Positions 20,502 to 30,361 of a stretch of 64,000 nucleotides of DNA are shown here, piece after piece. Under the pieces are notes generated by a model. That model ran no database searches. It saw nothing but the letters and a program-made list of their open reading frames with translations, and was not told where the DNA came from. Origin of the DNA: Natranaerobius trueperi (lineage in GTDB: Bacteria; Bacillota; Natranaerobiia; Natranaerobiales; Natranaerobiaceae); the NCBI RefSeq assembly GCF_002216005.1, contig NZ_NIQC01000004.1, positions 53,782 through 117,781 on the forward strand, read 5' to 3'. A program made the translations under genes and the position numbers. Each line of letters starts with the position of its first letter. Within the stretch, counting starts at the first letter, position 1.

Positions 20502-21901
20502 GCCCTTTTCCACCTCACTCCATGGGGCGTATCTTCAAGAATAATACCCTGTTCCTTTAATTCATCTCTTATTGCATCAGCTTTTTGGAAATCTTTTTGT
20601 TTTCTAGCTTGTTCTCTTTCTTCAATTTTCTTTTCTATTTCTTCACTTAATAGTGTATCATCTTTTCGGGGTAAAATTCCTAATACAAGATCTAGCTCTA
20701 TAAGCAATTCACGAATCTTTTCTAAAACTTTAGCATTACCTTGAGCTTGCATATAGGCATTAGCTTCTCTAACAAGCTTAAATAAGGCTGATAAAGCACC
20801 CGCTGTATTAAAATCATCGTCCATAGAATCTTCAAATTCTTTTCTTATTACAGGTAAATAATCTAGCATCTTAGTATCTTTTTCCGACATTTCTTTTTCT
20901 TCATAGCTATCTATATAAAATTTTAACTTCTCATAAAAGTTATCTAAACGTTCTAGACTACTCTTAGATTGATCAATCAAATCTTCTGTATAATTTAGAG
21001 GACTTCGATAGTGTGCATTTAATAAAAATAGCCTGAGTATCCGTGGATCGTAATATTCTCTGAAGTCTCTTACAGTCATGAAGTTACCCATAGATTTAGA
21101 CATTTTTCGATTATCAATCTCTAAGTAACCTACGTGAAGCCAATATTTGCAAAACTTGTCGCCTGTAGCTGCCTCACTTTGAGCGATTTCGTTTTCATGG
21201 TGTGGAAATACTAGATCAGAGCCTCCAGCATGTATATCTAATGGTGTATTTAAATATTTCATACTCATAGCTGAGCACTCAATATGCCAACCTGGTCTAC
21301 CAGGGCCAAATGGACTTTCCCAATAAGGCTCACCCTCTTTTCTTGCTTTCCATAACACAAAGTCTGTAGGACTTTTCTTTCTATCGTCAACTGATACTCT
21401 GGCTCCTGACACTAAGTCTTCAGGGGCTTGTTTGCACAATTGTCCATATCCGTCAAAAGACTCAGTATCAAAGTAAACATCGCCATTCGATTGATAAGCA
21501 TGACCTTTTTCTAACAATTCTTCTATTATATTTATAATCTCACTAAGGTGCTTTGTTGCTCTCGGATGAACATCAGCATCTTTTATTCCAATGGCTCTTG
21601 CATCTTCAAAATATTTCTCTGTATATTCTTCTGCTAATTCGAAAATTGTTATCCCTTTTTCATTTGCTCTTTTTATCATTTTATCTTCAATATCCGTTAT
21701 GTTTTGAATATAATTTACATTATACCCCTTATATTCTAAATACCTTCTAACCACATCAAAAACCAAAAAAGCACGAGCATTCCCTACATGAAAGTAATCA
21801 TATACTGTTGGGCCACAAACATACATGTTCACTTCATTACCACGTAATGGAACAAATTCTTCCTTTTGTCTCTTTAAGGTATTATAAAGCCTTATGGTCA
21901 T
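20498..21901 (-). CDS. cysS: Cysteinyl-tRNA synthetase
   Basis: This class I synthetase charges tRNA-Cys. The HIGH-type motif is FHVGNAR near residue 40, the zinc ligands include CGPTVYD and [10 protein letters not shown], and KMSKS appears as [10 protein letters not shown]. The product is about 467 residues. The start is the ATG at 21901, eight bases after GAGG; an ATG three bases upstream and a GTG at 21910 are in the same frame. It overlaps cysE by 20 bases and is likely regulated with it by the Cys T-box upstream. Confidence 0.97.
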   Translation of the reverse strand: MTIRLYNTLKRQKEEFVPLRGNEVNMYVCGPTVYDYFHVGNARAFLVFDVVRRYLEYKGYNVNYIQNITDIEDKMIKRANEKGITIFELAEEYTEKYFEDARAIGIKDADVHPRATKHLSEIINIIEELLEKGHAYQSNGDVYFDTESFDGYGQLCKQAPEDLVSGARVSVDDRKKSPTDFVLWKARKEGEPYWESPFGPGRPGWHIECSAMSMKYLNTPLDIHAGGSDLVFPHHENEIAQSEAATGDKFCKYWLHVGYLEIDNRKMSKSMGNFMTVRDFREYYDPRILRLFLLNAHYRSPLNYTEDLIDQSKSSLERLDNFYEKLKFYIDSYEEKEMSEKDTKMLDYLPVIRKEFEDSMDDDFNTAGALSALFKLVREANAYMQAQGNAKVLEKIRELLIELDLVLGILPRKDDTLLSEEIEKKIEEREQARKQKDFQKADAIRDELKEQGIILEDTPHGVRWKRA

Positions 21902-22547
21902 CATTATCACCTCGCTTTAAATTTTCCATTTGAAATCGTAACTTTTCAATCCTACGTTCTAACTGTTTTATTTGACTTGCTACTGGGTCTGGTAGGTCAT
22001 GATGATTTAAATCTACATTATCAATTTTTTTACCCCTACGCACAACTATTCTGCCAGGAACTCCCACTACTGTAGAGTCACAAGGAACATCGTCTAAAAC
22101 TACTGATCCGCCACCTATTTTAACATCATCTTCAATAGTTATTGGACCCAAAACTTTAGCACCAACACCAATAACTATCCTATCCTTTAATGTGGGATGT
22201 CGCTTACCTTTTTCTTTCCCCGTTCCGCCTAAAGTAACCCCTTGATATATAGTTACATCATCACCAATCTCACAAGTTTCTCCAATGACAATTCCCATAC
22301 CATGATCAATGAATAATCGTTTACCAATTTTAGCTCCTGGATGAATTTCAACCCCTGTTAAAATTCTACTTATTTGTGATATAACTCTTGCCAAAAGAAA
22401 AGCTTTTTTATTATAAAGAAAGTGCGCTAGTCTATGAGTCATGATAGCATGCACTCCTGGATAACATAAGAGTACCTCAAACACTGACTTAGCCGCTGGA
22501 TCCCTTTCAAACACAGCTTTAACATCTTCTCTTATAGTTGTAAACAT
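21882..22547 (-). CDS. cysE: Serine O-acetyltransferase
   Basis: CysE makes O-acetylserine, the first step of cysteine synthesis. The 221-residue protein has the N-terminal helical domain ([23 protein letters not shown]) and the left-handed beta-helix of hexapeptide repeats ([42 protein letters not shown]) with the active-site His-Gly. AAGGAGG precedes the ATG. It is the first gene after the T-box leader, so cysteine supply and cysteine charging share one control. Confidence 0.96.
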   Translation of the reverse strand: MFTTIREDVKAVFERDPAAKSVFEVLLCYPGVHAIMTHRLAHFLYNKKAFLLARVISQISRILTGVEIHPGAKIGKRLFIDHGMGIVIGETCEIGDDVTIYQGVTLGGTGKEKGKRHPTLKDRIVIGVGAKVLGPITIEDDVKIGGGSVVLDDVPCDSTVVGVPGRIVVRRGKKIDNVDLNHHDLPDPVASQIKQLERRIEKLRFQMENLKRGDNDDHKAL

Positions 22548-22563
22548 TTACAACCCTCCTTTA

Positions 22564-22820
22564 TTAAAAAAACCGCCTCAAGCTTTACGCCAGAGACGGT
22601 TGGACCGCGGTTCCACTCTGATTAATGTAACTTAAAATAAATTACATTCACCTCACACCTATAACGGGGTGACCGGCTCTTCCTACTATAAGTTCAGAAG
22701 GCAATTTGGAGGGGCAGTTCACCAGAGTTAACATCCTTTCAGCCGCGGGATATTTCTCTGTTATATGTTTCTGGTTACTCGATCCTCCGCTCTATTGTTA
22801 AGCTTAAAATAATATGTTTT
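22564..22820 (-). promoter_or_regulatory. T-box riboswitch, cysteine type, ahead of cysE-cysS
   Basis: The leader has the T-box core GTGGAACCGCGG (within 22604-22620, minus strand). In stem I an AGTA bulge and the opposite GAAC flank a specifier reading TGC at 22714-22716, a cysteine codon, closed by the helix GGAGG/CCTCC. Uncharged tRNA-Cys would pair with the specifier and the T-box sequence and prevent the terminator at 22566-22602. This matches the downstream genes. Confidence 0.92.
22566..22602 (-). terminator. T-box terminator hairpin
   Basis: On the minus strand AACCGTCTC pairs with GAGGCGGTT (one mismatch or wobble region), followed by TTTTTTT, directly after the T-box core sequence. 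Confidence 0.85.
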
Positions 22821-22825
22821 TGATA

Positions 22826-22855
22826 ATTATATCCCTTAGTTCTAAGCATTGTCAA
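22826..22855 (-). promoter_or_regulatory. Sigma-A promoter for the T-box-cysE-cysS transcript
   Basis: Perfect TTGACA (22850-22855) and perfect TATAAT (22826-22831) are separated by 18 bases on the minus strand, a few bases before the T-box leader and just after the gltX stop. Confidence 0.8.
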
Positions 22856-22867
22856 CAATATATTAAT

Positions 22868-24334
22868 TTATTTCTGAATTTGTTCAATAACACTGTCTAT
22901 TCTTTTTTCTATCTTGTTACGACCTAATAATGATATCAACTGATCAATTTCCGGACCATGTGTCTGACCACTAACAGCTACTCTCACTGGCATAAACAGT
23001 TGTTTCCCTTTGACACCGACCAATTTCCCTGCTTCATTTATGGTCTTTTTAATAGATTTAGGATCAAATGATTCGAGTTCTAGTAATTTATCTTTTACTG
23101 TTTTAAGAAGCTCAACAACATTGTCTCCTGATAAAACTTGTAACTCCTTGTCCTCTAGTTTAAGTGTATCACCTTCGAATATTTTCATTTGTTCAGGTAT
23201 TTCTGAAAGGATGTAAACTTTCTCTTTGACTAAATTAAGAGCCGAGATATACCAGTCTTTATTAGCTTCTATCTCATCTTGTTCATCTACTACATTTGAT
23301 TCAAGTAAATATTTTTTTGATAGCTCTAAAAGTCGCTCACCTTCTGTATTTTTTATATAATGAGAATTCATCCAGTTTAGTTTACTAACATCAAAAACAG
23401 CAGCACTTTTAGCAACTCTATTTATATCAAATTTCTCAACTAATTGCTCTTTAGCAAACAACTCTTCCTCCCCTTCAGGAGACCAACCTAACAGAGCCAA
23501 GAAATTCATTATTGCTTCTGGTAGATAACCTTTTTCTTGATAATCACCAATAAATGTATCCCCGTGTCGTTTACTTAGCTTTGCTTTATCATGCCCTAGT
23601 ATTAATGATAAGTGACCGAAGTATGGTAGATCGAATCCAAGAGCATTATAGACCATAACTTGTCTTGGTGTATTAGATAAATGATCTTCTCCCCGTAATA
23701 CATGAGTTATATCCATCAAGTAATCATCAATTGCACAAGCAAAGTTATAAGAGGGCAACCCATCACTCTTAATTATTATAAAATCCCCGATACCATCACT
23801 TTCAAAGTTTACATTGCCTTTCACAAGGTCACAGACTTGTATATCTTTTCCCTTTGGAACTTTAAATCTAATGACAGGAGTTCGACCTTCATTTTCACAC
23901 CTTTGTCTCTCTTCTTCAGTTAACTCTGCGCATCTTCCATCATAACGAGGCATCTCACCTCGAGATTTTTGTTCTTCTCTCATTTTTTCTAAATCTTCTT
24001 CAGAGCAGTAACAGTAGTAAGCATCACCAGATTCTAAAAGTTTATCAGCATATTCACGGTAGATATCTTTTCGTTCACTTTGACGATAGGGACCATAATC
24101 CCCCCCTGTTTGAGGTCCTTCATCCCAGCCTAACCCTAACCATTTCAAGGCATCGAAAATTATTTGTTCATATTCTTCCACAGACCTAGCGGCATCAGTA
24201 TCCTCAACTCTAATTATAAATTCCCCGTTTATATTTCTAGCATATAACCAATTAAACAACGCAGTACGTATATTTCCAATATGAATTTTCCCCGTAGGGC
24301 TCGGTGCAAATCTTAAACGTGGTTTTGTAGACAC
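22868..24334 (-). CDS. gltX: Glutamyl-tRNA synthetase
   Basis: This class I synthetase charges tRNA-Glu (and probably tRNA-Gln, if an amidotransferase exists as in most Firmicutes). RFAPSPTGKIHIGNIRTALF near the N-terminus carries the HIGH motif, and KLSKRHGD is the KMSKS loop. I start at the GTG at 24334 (488 residues): AGGAGG lies seven bases upstream, while the ATG at 24340 sits directly after it and the longest frame adds an unlikely 22-residue tail. It lies between ispF and the T-box promoter. Confidence 0.96.
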   Translation of the reverse strand: MSTKPRLRFAPSPTGKIHIGNIRTALFNWLYARNINGEFIIRVEDTDAARSVEEYEQIIFDALKWLGLGWDEGPQTGGDYGPYRQSERKDIYREYADKLLESGDAYYCYCSEEDLEKMREEQKSRGEMPRYDGRCAELTEEERQRCENEGRTPVIRFKVPKGKDIQVCDLVKGNVNFESDGIGDFIIIKSDGLPSYNFACAIDDYLMDITHVLRGEDHLSNTPRQVMVYNALGFDLPYFGHLSLILGHDKAKLSKRHGDTFIGDYQEKGYLPEAIMNFLALLGWSPEGEEELFAKEQLVEKFDINRVAKSAAVFDVSKLNWMNSHYIKNTEGERLLELSKKYLLESNVVDEQDEIEANKDWYISALNLVKEKVYILSEIPEQMKIFEGDTLKLEDKELQVLSGDNVVELLKTVKDKLLELESFDPKSIKKTINEAGKLVGVKGKQLFMPVRVAVSGQTHGPEIDQLISLLGRNKIEKRIDSVIEQIQK

Positions 24335-24402
24335 AATCATTCCTCCTATGCATATATCATTATAAAATAATCTTTTATGTAGCTCTCGTAATTTTACCAC
24401 AA

Positions 24403-24876
24403 TTATTCTTTTTGTAGCAAAACAATTGTTTGTGCCATAATACCCTCTTTTTTTCCGACAAAGCCTAACCCTTCAAAGGTAGTTGCCTTCACACTTATTT
24501 TTTCAACTTTAACATCAATCACTTCAGAAATCTCTTTTCTTATTTGTGGTATATAAGGTGCAAGTTTTGGACGTTCTGCCATAATTGTACTATCTAAATT
24601 AACTAGGGTATACCCATGAGACTTTATTTGTTCATAACACCTTTTTAATAACACTTTACTATCTATACCTCGGTACTGTTCGTCAGTATCCGGAAAGTGT
24701 TTACCAATATCTCCTAAAGCTAATGAACCAAACAAAGCATCCATGATAGAGTGAATTAACACATCTGCATCAGAATGGCCTACTAAACCATATTCACTTG
24801 GTATTTCAATACCACCAAGCACTAACTTATCCTCTGACGAAAGTTTATGTACATCTATTCCCTGTCCAATGCGCAA
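24403..24876 (-). CDS. ispF: 2-C-methyl-D-erythritol 2,4-cyclodiphosphate synthase
   Basis: IspF forms the cyclic diphosphate intermediate of the MEP isoprenoid pathway. The 157-residue protein has the DVH motif at GIDVHKL and the HSDADVLIHSIMDALFGSLALGDIG block that binds zinc and the diphosphate. The start is a TTG, eight bases after GGGG. It follows ispD with a one-base gap, so the two consecutive pathway enzymes are coupled. Confidence 0.96.
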   Translation of the reverse strand: MRIGQGIDVHKLSSEDKLVLGGIEIPSEYGLVGHSDADVLIHSIMDALFGSLALGDIGKHFPDTDEQYRGIDSKVLLKRCYEQIKSHGYTLVNLDSTIMAERPKLAPYIPQIRKEISEVIDVKVEKISVKATTFEGLGFVGKKEGIMAQTIVLLQKE

Positions 24877-24877
24877 A

Positions 24878-25594
24878 TTAAGACCCCCGTTCTTTCAATA
24901 TTTCCTTTGCAACAATTAAATCCTCTGGTGTAGTTATTTTGATATTCTGATAGTCGCCTTGAACAACATCAACATTATGCCCTAACATTTCCACCAAATA
25001 AGAATCATCTGTACCAATCATTCTTTTTTTAAAGGCATTTTCATAAGCTTTAATTATCAACTCTTTATCAAACACTTGCGGTGTTTGAACATATACAAGC
25101 TGGTCTCGAGAGAGTGTTTTCTCAACTGTATTGCTATTTTTATTTATCATTTTAATAGTATCCTTAACAGGTACTGCTGAAATAGCGCTTTTACTTTCAC
25201 TTGCAACACCTATCGTTTGATATATAACATCTTCAGAGACGAGAGGTCTTGCTCCATCATGGATCACAACCATTTCTACCTCCTCCGATACTAATTTCAA
25301 CCCTTCAAAAACTGAATGCTGCCGTTCTTTTCCACCAGAAATAACCTTGACTTCTGGGTGTTTTTCTGAAATATAAGGTTTAACAACTTCGTCTTCACAA
25401 AATTGTTGTTCTCCATCAGCTACCACTAGTATAATTTCTTTAATAAAAACACAAGTAAGGCGGGCAAAAACCCGCCATGTGTGACTCAATATTGGTTCCT
25501 CATTTAACATGAGATATTGTTTGTTTTGTGATGATTTCATCCGTTTTCCCTGTCCTCCGGCAGGAAGCACTACAGAAATTATTTTGTTATCCAT
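24878..25594 (-). CDS. ispD: 2-C-methyl-D-erythritol 4-phosphate cytidylyltransferase
   Basis: IspD couples CTP to methylerythritol phosphate in the MEP pathway. The nucleotide-binding motif is VVLPAGGQGKRMKSSQNKQYL, and VIHDGARPLV and KDTIK are conserved. The length of 238 residues is normal. It lies between the PIN/TRAM protein and ispF, as in Bacillus. Confidence 0.96.
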   Translation of the reverse strand: MDNKIISVVLPAGGQGKRMKSSQNKQYLMLNEEPILSHTWRVFARLTCVFIKEIILVVADGEQQFCEDEVVKPYISEKHPEVKVISGGKERQHSVFEGLKLVSEEVEMVVIHDGARPLVSEDVIYQTIGVASESKSAISAVPVKDTIKMINKNSNTVEKTLSRDQLVYVQTPQVFDKELIIKAYENAFKKRMIGTDDSYLVEMLGHNVDVVQGDYQNIKITTPEDLIVAKEILKERGS

Positions 25595-25606
25595 AACGCA
25601 CTCTCC

Positions 25607-26701
25607 CTAAGCATGACTTCTATCTAATTGATATTTAGGTTTCGCAAATATCATTCTGCCAGCTGCTGTTTGTAACACACTTGTGACCATAACTTCTAAT
25701 TGTTCACCAATATGTCTCCTTCCACCATCTACAACAATCATTGTACCATCATCAAGGTAAGCAACACCTTGACCTGCCTCTTTACCGTCTTTTATAATTT
25801 TAACATCCATTTCTTCTCCTGGTAATACAACTGGTTTTACTGCATTAGCCAATTCATTTATATTAAGAACTGGTACACCTTGAAGCTCTGATACTTTATT
25901 TAGATTATAATCATTAGTAATAACCTTTCCATCAAGTTCCCTGGCTAACTTTACAAGTTTACTATCTACTTCTGTTTCATCAACATCACCATCGAAAATT
26001 TCAACATCGATTGATTCTTCTTTTTGCATCTTATTTAAAATATCAAGACCTCGTCTCCCTCGATTTCTTTTTAACAAGTCAGATGAGTCAGCTATATGTC
26101 TTAATTCTTCTAAAACAAATTCAGGTATTACTAAAGTCCCTTCTAGAAAGCCTGTATTGCATACATCATAAATACGTCCATCAATGATAACAGAAGTATC
26201 TAATACTTTCTTTGTAACATTGCTGTGTGATTTTTCTTGGACCCTTTTATCTGAACGATTAAAAAAATCTAACAAAGATAAAAGTTCATCTCTTCTATTA
26301 TAGGTTACTAATATGCCAAGATAACCCATTATTAAGTTTACTGCTAAGGCAAGGTAAGTACCTATCCAGGGAATTTCATATATAAAAATACCTAATAAAT
26401 ACCCTAATAGTAAACCAAGTAACAAGCCAAAAGAACCTAATATAATATCCCAAGTTGGAATAGGACGCATCTTTGTTTCAATCCATTTAGTCAGTTGAAT
26501 AACATTATCTATTATGATAGGAGCAATAACATACAAAATAAGTCCAAATACGGCTCCCCCAACTAAAGCTGCTCCTATAGTTGTTGCAGACCCTAGATCT
26601 AAATCGGCTAAAGCATCTAAAGTTGTCAATTCGCTAACTAATTGATGTCCTGCAATAAAGCCTATGACTGTCATTAAAATCCGTACTAATCTTCGCAGCA
26701 C
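25607..26701 (-). CDS. PIN/TRAM-domain membrane protein (YacL family)
   Basis: The 364-residue protein begins with four predicted transmembrane helices (residues about 5-20, 40-65, 85-110 and 115-135). A PIN nuclease-like domain follows ([16 protein letters not shown] with the first catalytic Asp, later [11 protein letters not shown]), then a TRAM RNA-binding domain ([25 protein letters not shown]). PIN domains are usually RNases; the target of YacL is not known to me. The start is the GTG at 26701, six bases after AGGAGGT. It follows carD and precedes ispD, as in many Firmicutes. Confidence 0.9.
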   Translation of the reverse strand: MLRRLVRILMTVIGFIAGHQLVSELTTLDALADLDLGSATTIGAALVGGAVFGLILYVIAPIIIDNVIQLTKWIETKMRPIPTWDIILGSFGLLLGLLLGYLLGIFIYEIPWIGTYLALAVNLIMGYLGILVTYNRRDELLSLLDFFNRSDKRVQEKSHSNVTKKVLDTSVIIDGRIYDVCNTGFLEGTLVIPEFVLEELRHIADSSDLLKRNRGRRGLDILNKMQKEESIDVEIFDGDVDETEVDSKLVKLARELDGKVITNDYNLNKVSELQGVPVLNINELANAVKPVVLPGEEMDVKIIKDGKEAGQGVAYLDDGTMIVVDGGRRHIGEQLEVMVTSVLQTAAGRMIFAKPKYQLDRSHA

Positions 26702-26802
26702 ATTGTCACCTCCTTATATCTACTTATTATACCCCATTTTTAAAATAATTTTCAACAATTTTAAATATTTTTGTAAGTATTTTTACGTGAACTCTAAATA
26801 GA

Positions 26803-26833
26803 AAAAACGTCATTTTCATGACGTTTTTTCTAG
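26803..26833 (-). terminator. Terminator overlapping the carD stop
   Basis: AAAAAACGTCAT and ATGACGTTTTTT form an inverted repeat across the TGA of the CarD-family gene, with T-run on the minus strand. It would end the carD transcript and leave yacL-ispD to another promoter or to readthrough. Confidence 0.75.
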
Positions 26834-27301
26834 AGTGTCTTCCAGTTCTTCTAACGCTCTATCCTCATCAATTTCATCAGCTAGTACCAGCTCACTAATG
26901 AGTATTTGTTTCGCATTATCTAACATTTTCTTTTCCCCTGTAGACAAACCTTTTTCAGTATCACGAATCACTAAATTTTTGACTACTTCCGCAACTTCAA
27001 AAATATCCCCTGTTTTAATCTTTTCTAAATTCGCTCTATACCTTTGGTTCCAACTAGCACTCATAGCACCTTCTTTATCTTTCAAAATTGCCCAAACTTT
27101 CTGTATTTTCTCTCCTGTAACAATTTCTCTAAGCCCTATCTTATCTATTTTTTCCTTGGGAATCATTACTTTCATATCACCAACAGGTATCCTCATAATA
27201 TAGTAGACATGCTTCTTACCTAAAACTTCTTTTTCTTCTATATCTTCAATTACACCTGCCCCGTGCATAGGGTAAACCACTTTGTCCCCTTTTTTAAACA
27301 C
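26816..27301 (-). CDS. CarD-family transcription regulator
   Basis: CarD/CdnL proteins bind the RNA polymerase beta subunit and stabilise promoter opening. The N-terminal RNA-polymerase-interacting Tudor-like domain (VFKKGDKVVYPMHGAGVIEDIEEKEV) and an all-helical C-terminal domain are visible over 161 residues. I start at the GTG at 27301, six bases after AAAGGGGG; the upstream ATG lies before that site. It stands just ahead of yacL-ispD-ispF, its common position in clostridia. Confidence 0.9.
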   Translation of the reverse strand: MFKKGDKVVYPMHGAGVIEDIEEKEVLGKKHVYYIMRIPVGDMKVMIPKEKIDKIGLREIVTGEKIQKVWAILKDKEGAMSASWNQRYRANLEKIKTGDIFEVAEVVKNLVIRDTEKGLSTGEKKMLDNAKQILISELVLADEIDEDRALEELEDTLEKTS

Positions 27302-27480
27302 AGGAATCCCCCTTTCCATTTTACCATGAATCTATAATAACACATCCAATAATTTAAGTCAAATTTTAAAAGTTTATCATAAAACCACAGTTCTTGTCAA
27401 ATAAACAACACAAAAGTTTACACTGATAAGTTTTAAACAACTAAAAGAAACCCTCCCGGATAGTATTAGTTTAATAAACC

Positions 27481-28098
27481 CAAAAGGAGCTAACCTGTTA
27501 ATTTATTCTGTTCACGAACGAGAAGAAATGTATCGAGAGTTTCGAAATCAAGCTAATCAATTATCAGAAACTGTAGAGACACTAAGTGCTACAATCCAAG
27601 AAATTAAAGTTTCAATGGAGGAGTAGCTACAGGAACAGCGATCTATCTAACCCTAAGACTGTAATGCTAAAGGAGTTTATTGATTTTATTCAAAAAATCC
27701 AAACAAACGAGAATTACAGGACTAAATGCTGTTATAAAGGCTGCAAGACTAGAAGAACAAGGTCGTGGTTTTGGTAGTAGCTACTGAGGTCAAAAGGTTC
27801 CGCTGATAATAGTAGTGAATCTATTAAAGAAATCGAGGAAACTCTAACCAATATTATAAAGCACATAGGGTCAATGAATGATAAAATTCAAGTTACAACT
27901 GATGTTTCTAAAAGCTAAGCAGCTTCTACTCAACAAGTTCTTGTTAATGTTCAAGAAATAACTAATATAAGCGATAACCTTCAAAGCGCGGCAGAAAAAA
28001 TAGCTGAAACCCAAAAAATAGAAATAATTGAACTCCGTGTCGCGTTGACAAAGGCAGTGCTTATTTTTATAATTAACTTAATACTTACTTTGTTTTGA
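27481..28098 (+). pseudogene. Decayed methyl-accepting chemotaxis protein signalling domain
   Basis: The 825-base gap between carD and the next intact gene holds a broken receptor gene. Segments in different frames read HEREEMYREFRNQANQL, then GLNAVIKAARLEEQGRGF (the diagnostic MCP hairpin tip), then VATEVKR, then ADNSSESIKEIEETL and AASTQQVLVNVQEITNI. They are split by at least three stops or frameshifts. The order matches an MCP cytoplasmic domain from adapter region to tip and back. No transmembrane sensor part is seen. The part before 27481 shows nothing recognisable apart from a possible AAAGGAG site at about 27482. Confidence 0.85.
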
Positions 28099-28128
28099 AT
28101 TACAATCGTAGAAAGCGTGGTGACATAA

Positions 28129-28539
28129 ATGGATACCAATGAAACAAAGTGTCAAGAATTACAAAAAAAAGTGTCTGGATTATTACTAAGACACAAAAGT
28201 GTTTTAGATAGTGTCACAAAGTTTCAAGAATCAACTGCACGAGTAAACCGTGCTGCGGTTAAGTCTGCAACAAACTGTGGGTGTATACAAATTAATGCCA
28301 AAAAACAAACTATTCCAGAAAAAGTGTCTGAATCTTCAATTGAAGACTACCACGATTTTTTAAGTACACATATGCAAGGAGAACTCTGTGAAAATTGTAA
28401 AGAAGTAGTGGTTAGAGAAATCGGTAATCACTTCTTTTATTTAGCAGCCCTAGCAAATTCTTTAGATATAAGCTTAGAAGAGGCATTAGAGAAAGAAACA
28501 GATAAAATTGATACATTAGGCTTTTTTAATCTTTCTTAA
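28129..28539 (+). CDS. MazG-like helical protein of unknown function
   Basis: The 136-residue product is largely helical. Its second half (ENCKEVVVREIGNHFFYLAALANSLDISLEEALEKE) looks like a MazG-type nucleotide pyrophosphohydrolase helix pair. Conserved-looking cysteines lie in NCGCIQIN and LCENCKE, which might bind metal. I recall similar proteins in Firmicutes but know no function. It stands alone on the plus strand, 30 bases after the dead chemotaxis gene, and ends at a terminator shared with pssA. Enzyme activity is not supported by any complete catalytic motif. Confidence 0.75.
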   Translation: MDTNETKCQELQKKVSGLLLRHKSVLDSVTKFQESTARVNRAAVKSATNCGCIQINAKKQTIPEKVSESSIEDYHDFLSTHMQGELCENCKEVVVREIGNHFFYLAALANSLDISLEEALEKETDKIDTLGFFNLS

Positions 28540-28558
28540 TTACATAATGTAAAATATT

Positions 28559-28587
28559 AAAAACCGGCTCTTAAGAGCCGGTTTTAT
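28559..28587. terminator. Bidirectional terminator between convergent genes
   Basis: AAAACCGGCTCTTAAGAGCCGGTTTT is a near-perfect palindrome with A and T flanks, shared by the plus-strand MazG-like gene and the minus-strand pssA, whose stop it overlaps. Confidence 0.85.
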
Positions 28588-29237
28588 AGTATCTCATTCG
28601 CTATACCACTAAATAAGTATACAATTAACACAATTAAAAAAGTATACGGTAACAATATGAATAAAAATGTTATTAAAACAGGGATAAGATACCACCAATA
28701 ACTTCTAAATTGTATATGAGATCCTTTGAAAGAAGAGTAACTAATATCACTGATCATAAGCAAAGCTAAAAATATAGTAAAAATTATTAGAATAAGTGTA
28801 TTTAACATTACAGCATAGTATGATACTAAAGCTAGAAGTCCACCAGCAATAGTAATAGGTAATCCAGCGAATCCTTTAGTTGATGTTTCTACATTAAACC
28901 GAGCTAAACGATAAGCTCCACAAATAATAAAGAAAATTAATGCTAATACCATTATAATTTCGTAAAACAACCCAGCTTCATTCATATGCCAAGTATAAAA
29001 AGCTGGGACTAAACCAAATGAAGCTATATCACATAAAGAATCTAGTTCTTTTCCAAAGTCACCTGATACTTGCAATTTACGCGCTAATTTACCATCTAAC
29101 CCATCAAGGACCATTGCTATTATTATAAGAGATAGAGCATGCCGATATTCACCATTTGAAATTAATAATAAAACTATAAATCCAATTGAAAGATTAGCAA
29201 AAGTTAATAAACTTGGTAAGATCTTTTTAATATTCAA
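28584..29237 (-). CDS. pssA: CDP-diacylglycerol-serine O-phosphatidyltransferase
   Basis: PssA makes phosphatidylserine from CDP-diacylglycerol and serine in the membrane. The CDP-alcohol phosphotransferase motif DGx2ARx8Gx3Dx3D is present as DGLDGKLARKLQVSGDFGKELD, and several hydrophobic helices follow. I use the TTG at 29237 (217 residues), seven bases after GGGAGG, because the ATG at 29252 precedes that site. It lies 20 bases after disA, so it is probably in the same transcript. Confidence 0.92.
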   Translation of the reverse strand: MNIKKILPSLLTFANLSIGFIVLLLISNGEYRHALSLIIIAMVLDGLDGKLARKLQVSGDFGKELDSLCDIASFGLVPAFYTWHMNEAGLFYEIIMVLALIFFIICGAYRLARFNVETSTKGFAGLPITIAGGLLALVSYYAVMLNTLILIIFTIFLALLMISDISYSSFKGSHIQFRSYWWYLIPVLITFLFILLPYTFLIVLIVYLFSGIANEIL

Positions 29238-29257
29238 TAAAACTCCTCCCATAATAT

Positions 29258-30361
29258 TTATACATATCTATCAATTAAAGCCTGTTCTCTTATTCTCCTT
29301 AAACCATCTTTAATTACTCTTGCTCTAATCTCCCCTATTCCTTCTACTTTATCTAGATCCTCTATTGAAGCATTAACTATCCCTCTTAAATCACAAAATC
29401 TGTTAACTAAATTCTCTACTACATTTATAGGTAATCTTGGTATTTTGTTTAATATTCTAAAACCTCTTGATAATATTTTTTGCTCTAATAAACTAGCTTG
29501 TTTAGGGTACCCTAAAGATTCTAGAATTTTTTCTGACTCTAATAATTCGTCTGATTGAAGACTGGAAATAATTCGAGAAATTTCAGAAGGTGACCGATCT
29601 GATTGGCTGTTAAAATAATCTTTTATAAGTAAATAACTATCATCTTCAACATTAACTATTAACTCATCAAGTTGCATTTTGACTAATCTACCTTCTGCTC
29701 CAAGTTCTGTAATATACTTTTCTATTTCTTTAACAATTTTCATCACCATTTCCGATCTTTGAATTACTTTAACTACATCTGACAAAGTGACAGATTCTTC
29801 AAATTCTAGAGCTGTTAAGTTAGTAAGGTCTTGATCTAACACAGATCGGTATTTATCTAAAGTTTGTATTGCTTGATTGGCCTTAGTTAATATTACTCCA
29901 ATGTCACTCATAACATATTTCCAATCTTTCTGATATATAGTTATAATATTTCGTCTTTGAGATATGGCAACAACAGTTGTGTTAGTTTGTTTCGCAACTC
30001 TTTCTCCTGTTCTATGGCGAATACCGGTTTCACTTGATTTGATACTCGGATCAGGGTTAAGGTGGGCGTTTGCATAGATTATTCTTTTAGCATCACCGCT
30101 AAGAATTAAAGCACCATCCATTTTCGATAATTCATACATATTACTAGGAGAAAAAGGTGCTTCAATTTGAAATCCACCTGTTATTATATTTCTCACCTCT
30201 TCAGTAGCTCCAAACACAATTAAACCACCAGTTTTAGCTCTTAAAACATTCTCCAGTCCAGCTCTTAAATCCGTACCAGGGGCTAGCATTGCCAAGGTAG
30301 CTAAAAAATCGGTGTTGTCATTTAATTTAGATAAATGTATCACCAATTTCACCATCCTCAA
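29258..30361 (-). CDS. disA: DNA integrity scanning protein DisA, diadenylate cyclase
   Basis: DisA makes c-di-AMP and scans DNA for branched structures. The DAC domain has both active motifs, KMDGALILS and RHRTGERVAKQT, within the first 130 residues. A helical spine follows, then a C-terminal helix-hairpin-helix region (IEDLDKVEGIGEIRARVIKDGL) for DNA. The start is uncertain: TTG at 30361, or a TTG or GTG a few codons later; all lie inside the 3' end of radA. The radA-disA pairing is conserved in Firmicutes. Confidence 0.95.
   Translation of the reverse strand: MRMVKLVIHLSKLNDNTDFLATLAMLAPGTDLRAGLENVLRAKTGGLIVFGATEEVRNIITGGFQIEAPFSPSNMYELSKMDGALILSGDAKRIIYANAHLNPDPSIKSSETGIRHRTGERVAKQTNTTVVAISQRRNIITIYQKDWKYVMSDIGVILTKANQAIQTLDKYRSVLDQDLTNLTALEFEESVTLSDVVKVIQRSEMVMKIVKEIEKYITELGAEGRLVKMQLDELIVNVEDDSYLLIKDYFNSQSDRSPSEISRIISSLQSDELLESEKILESLGYPKQASLLEQKILSRGFRILNKIPRLPINVVENLVNRFCDLRGIVNASIEDLDKVEGIGEIRARVIKDGLRRIREQALIDRYV

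Noticed and set aside
27302..28128. An intact small gene at 27586-27777 (63 residues)
   Set aside because: It crosses the frames of the decayed chemotaxis receptor and has no ribosome site.
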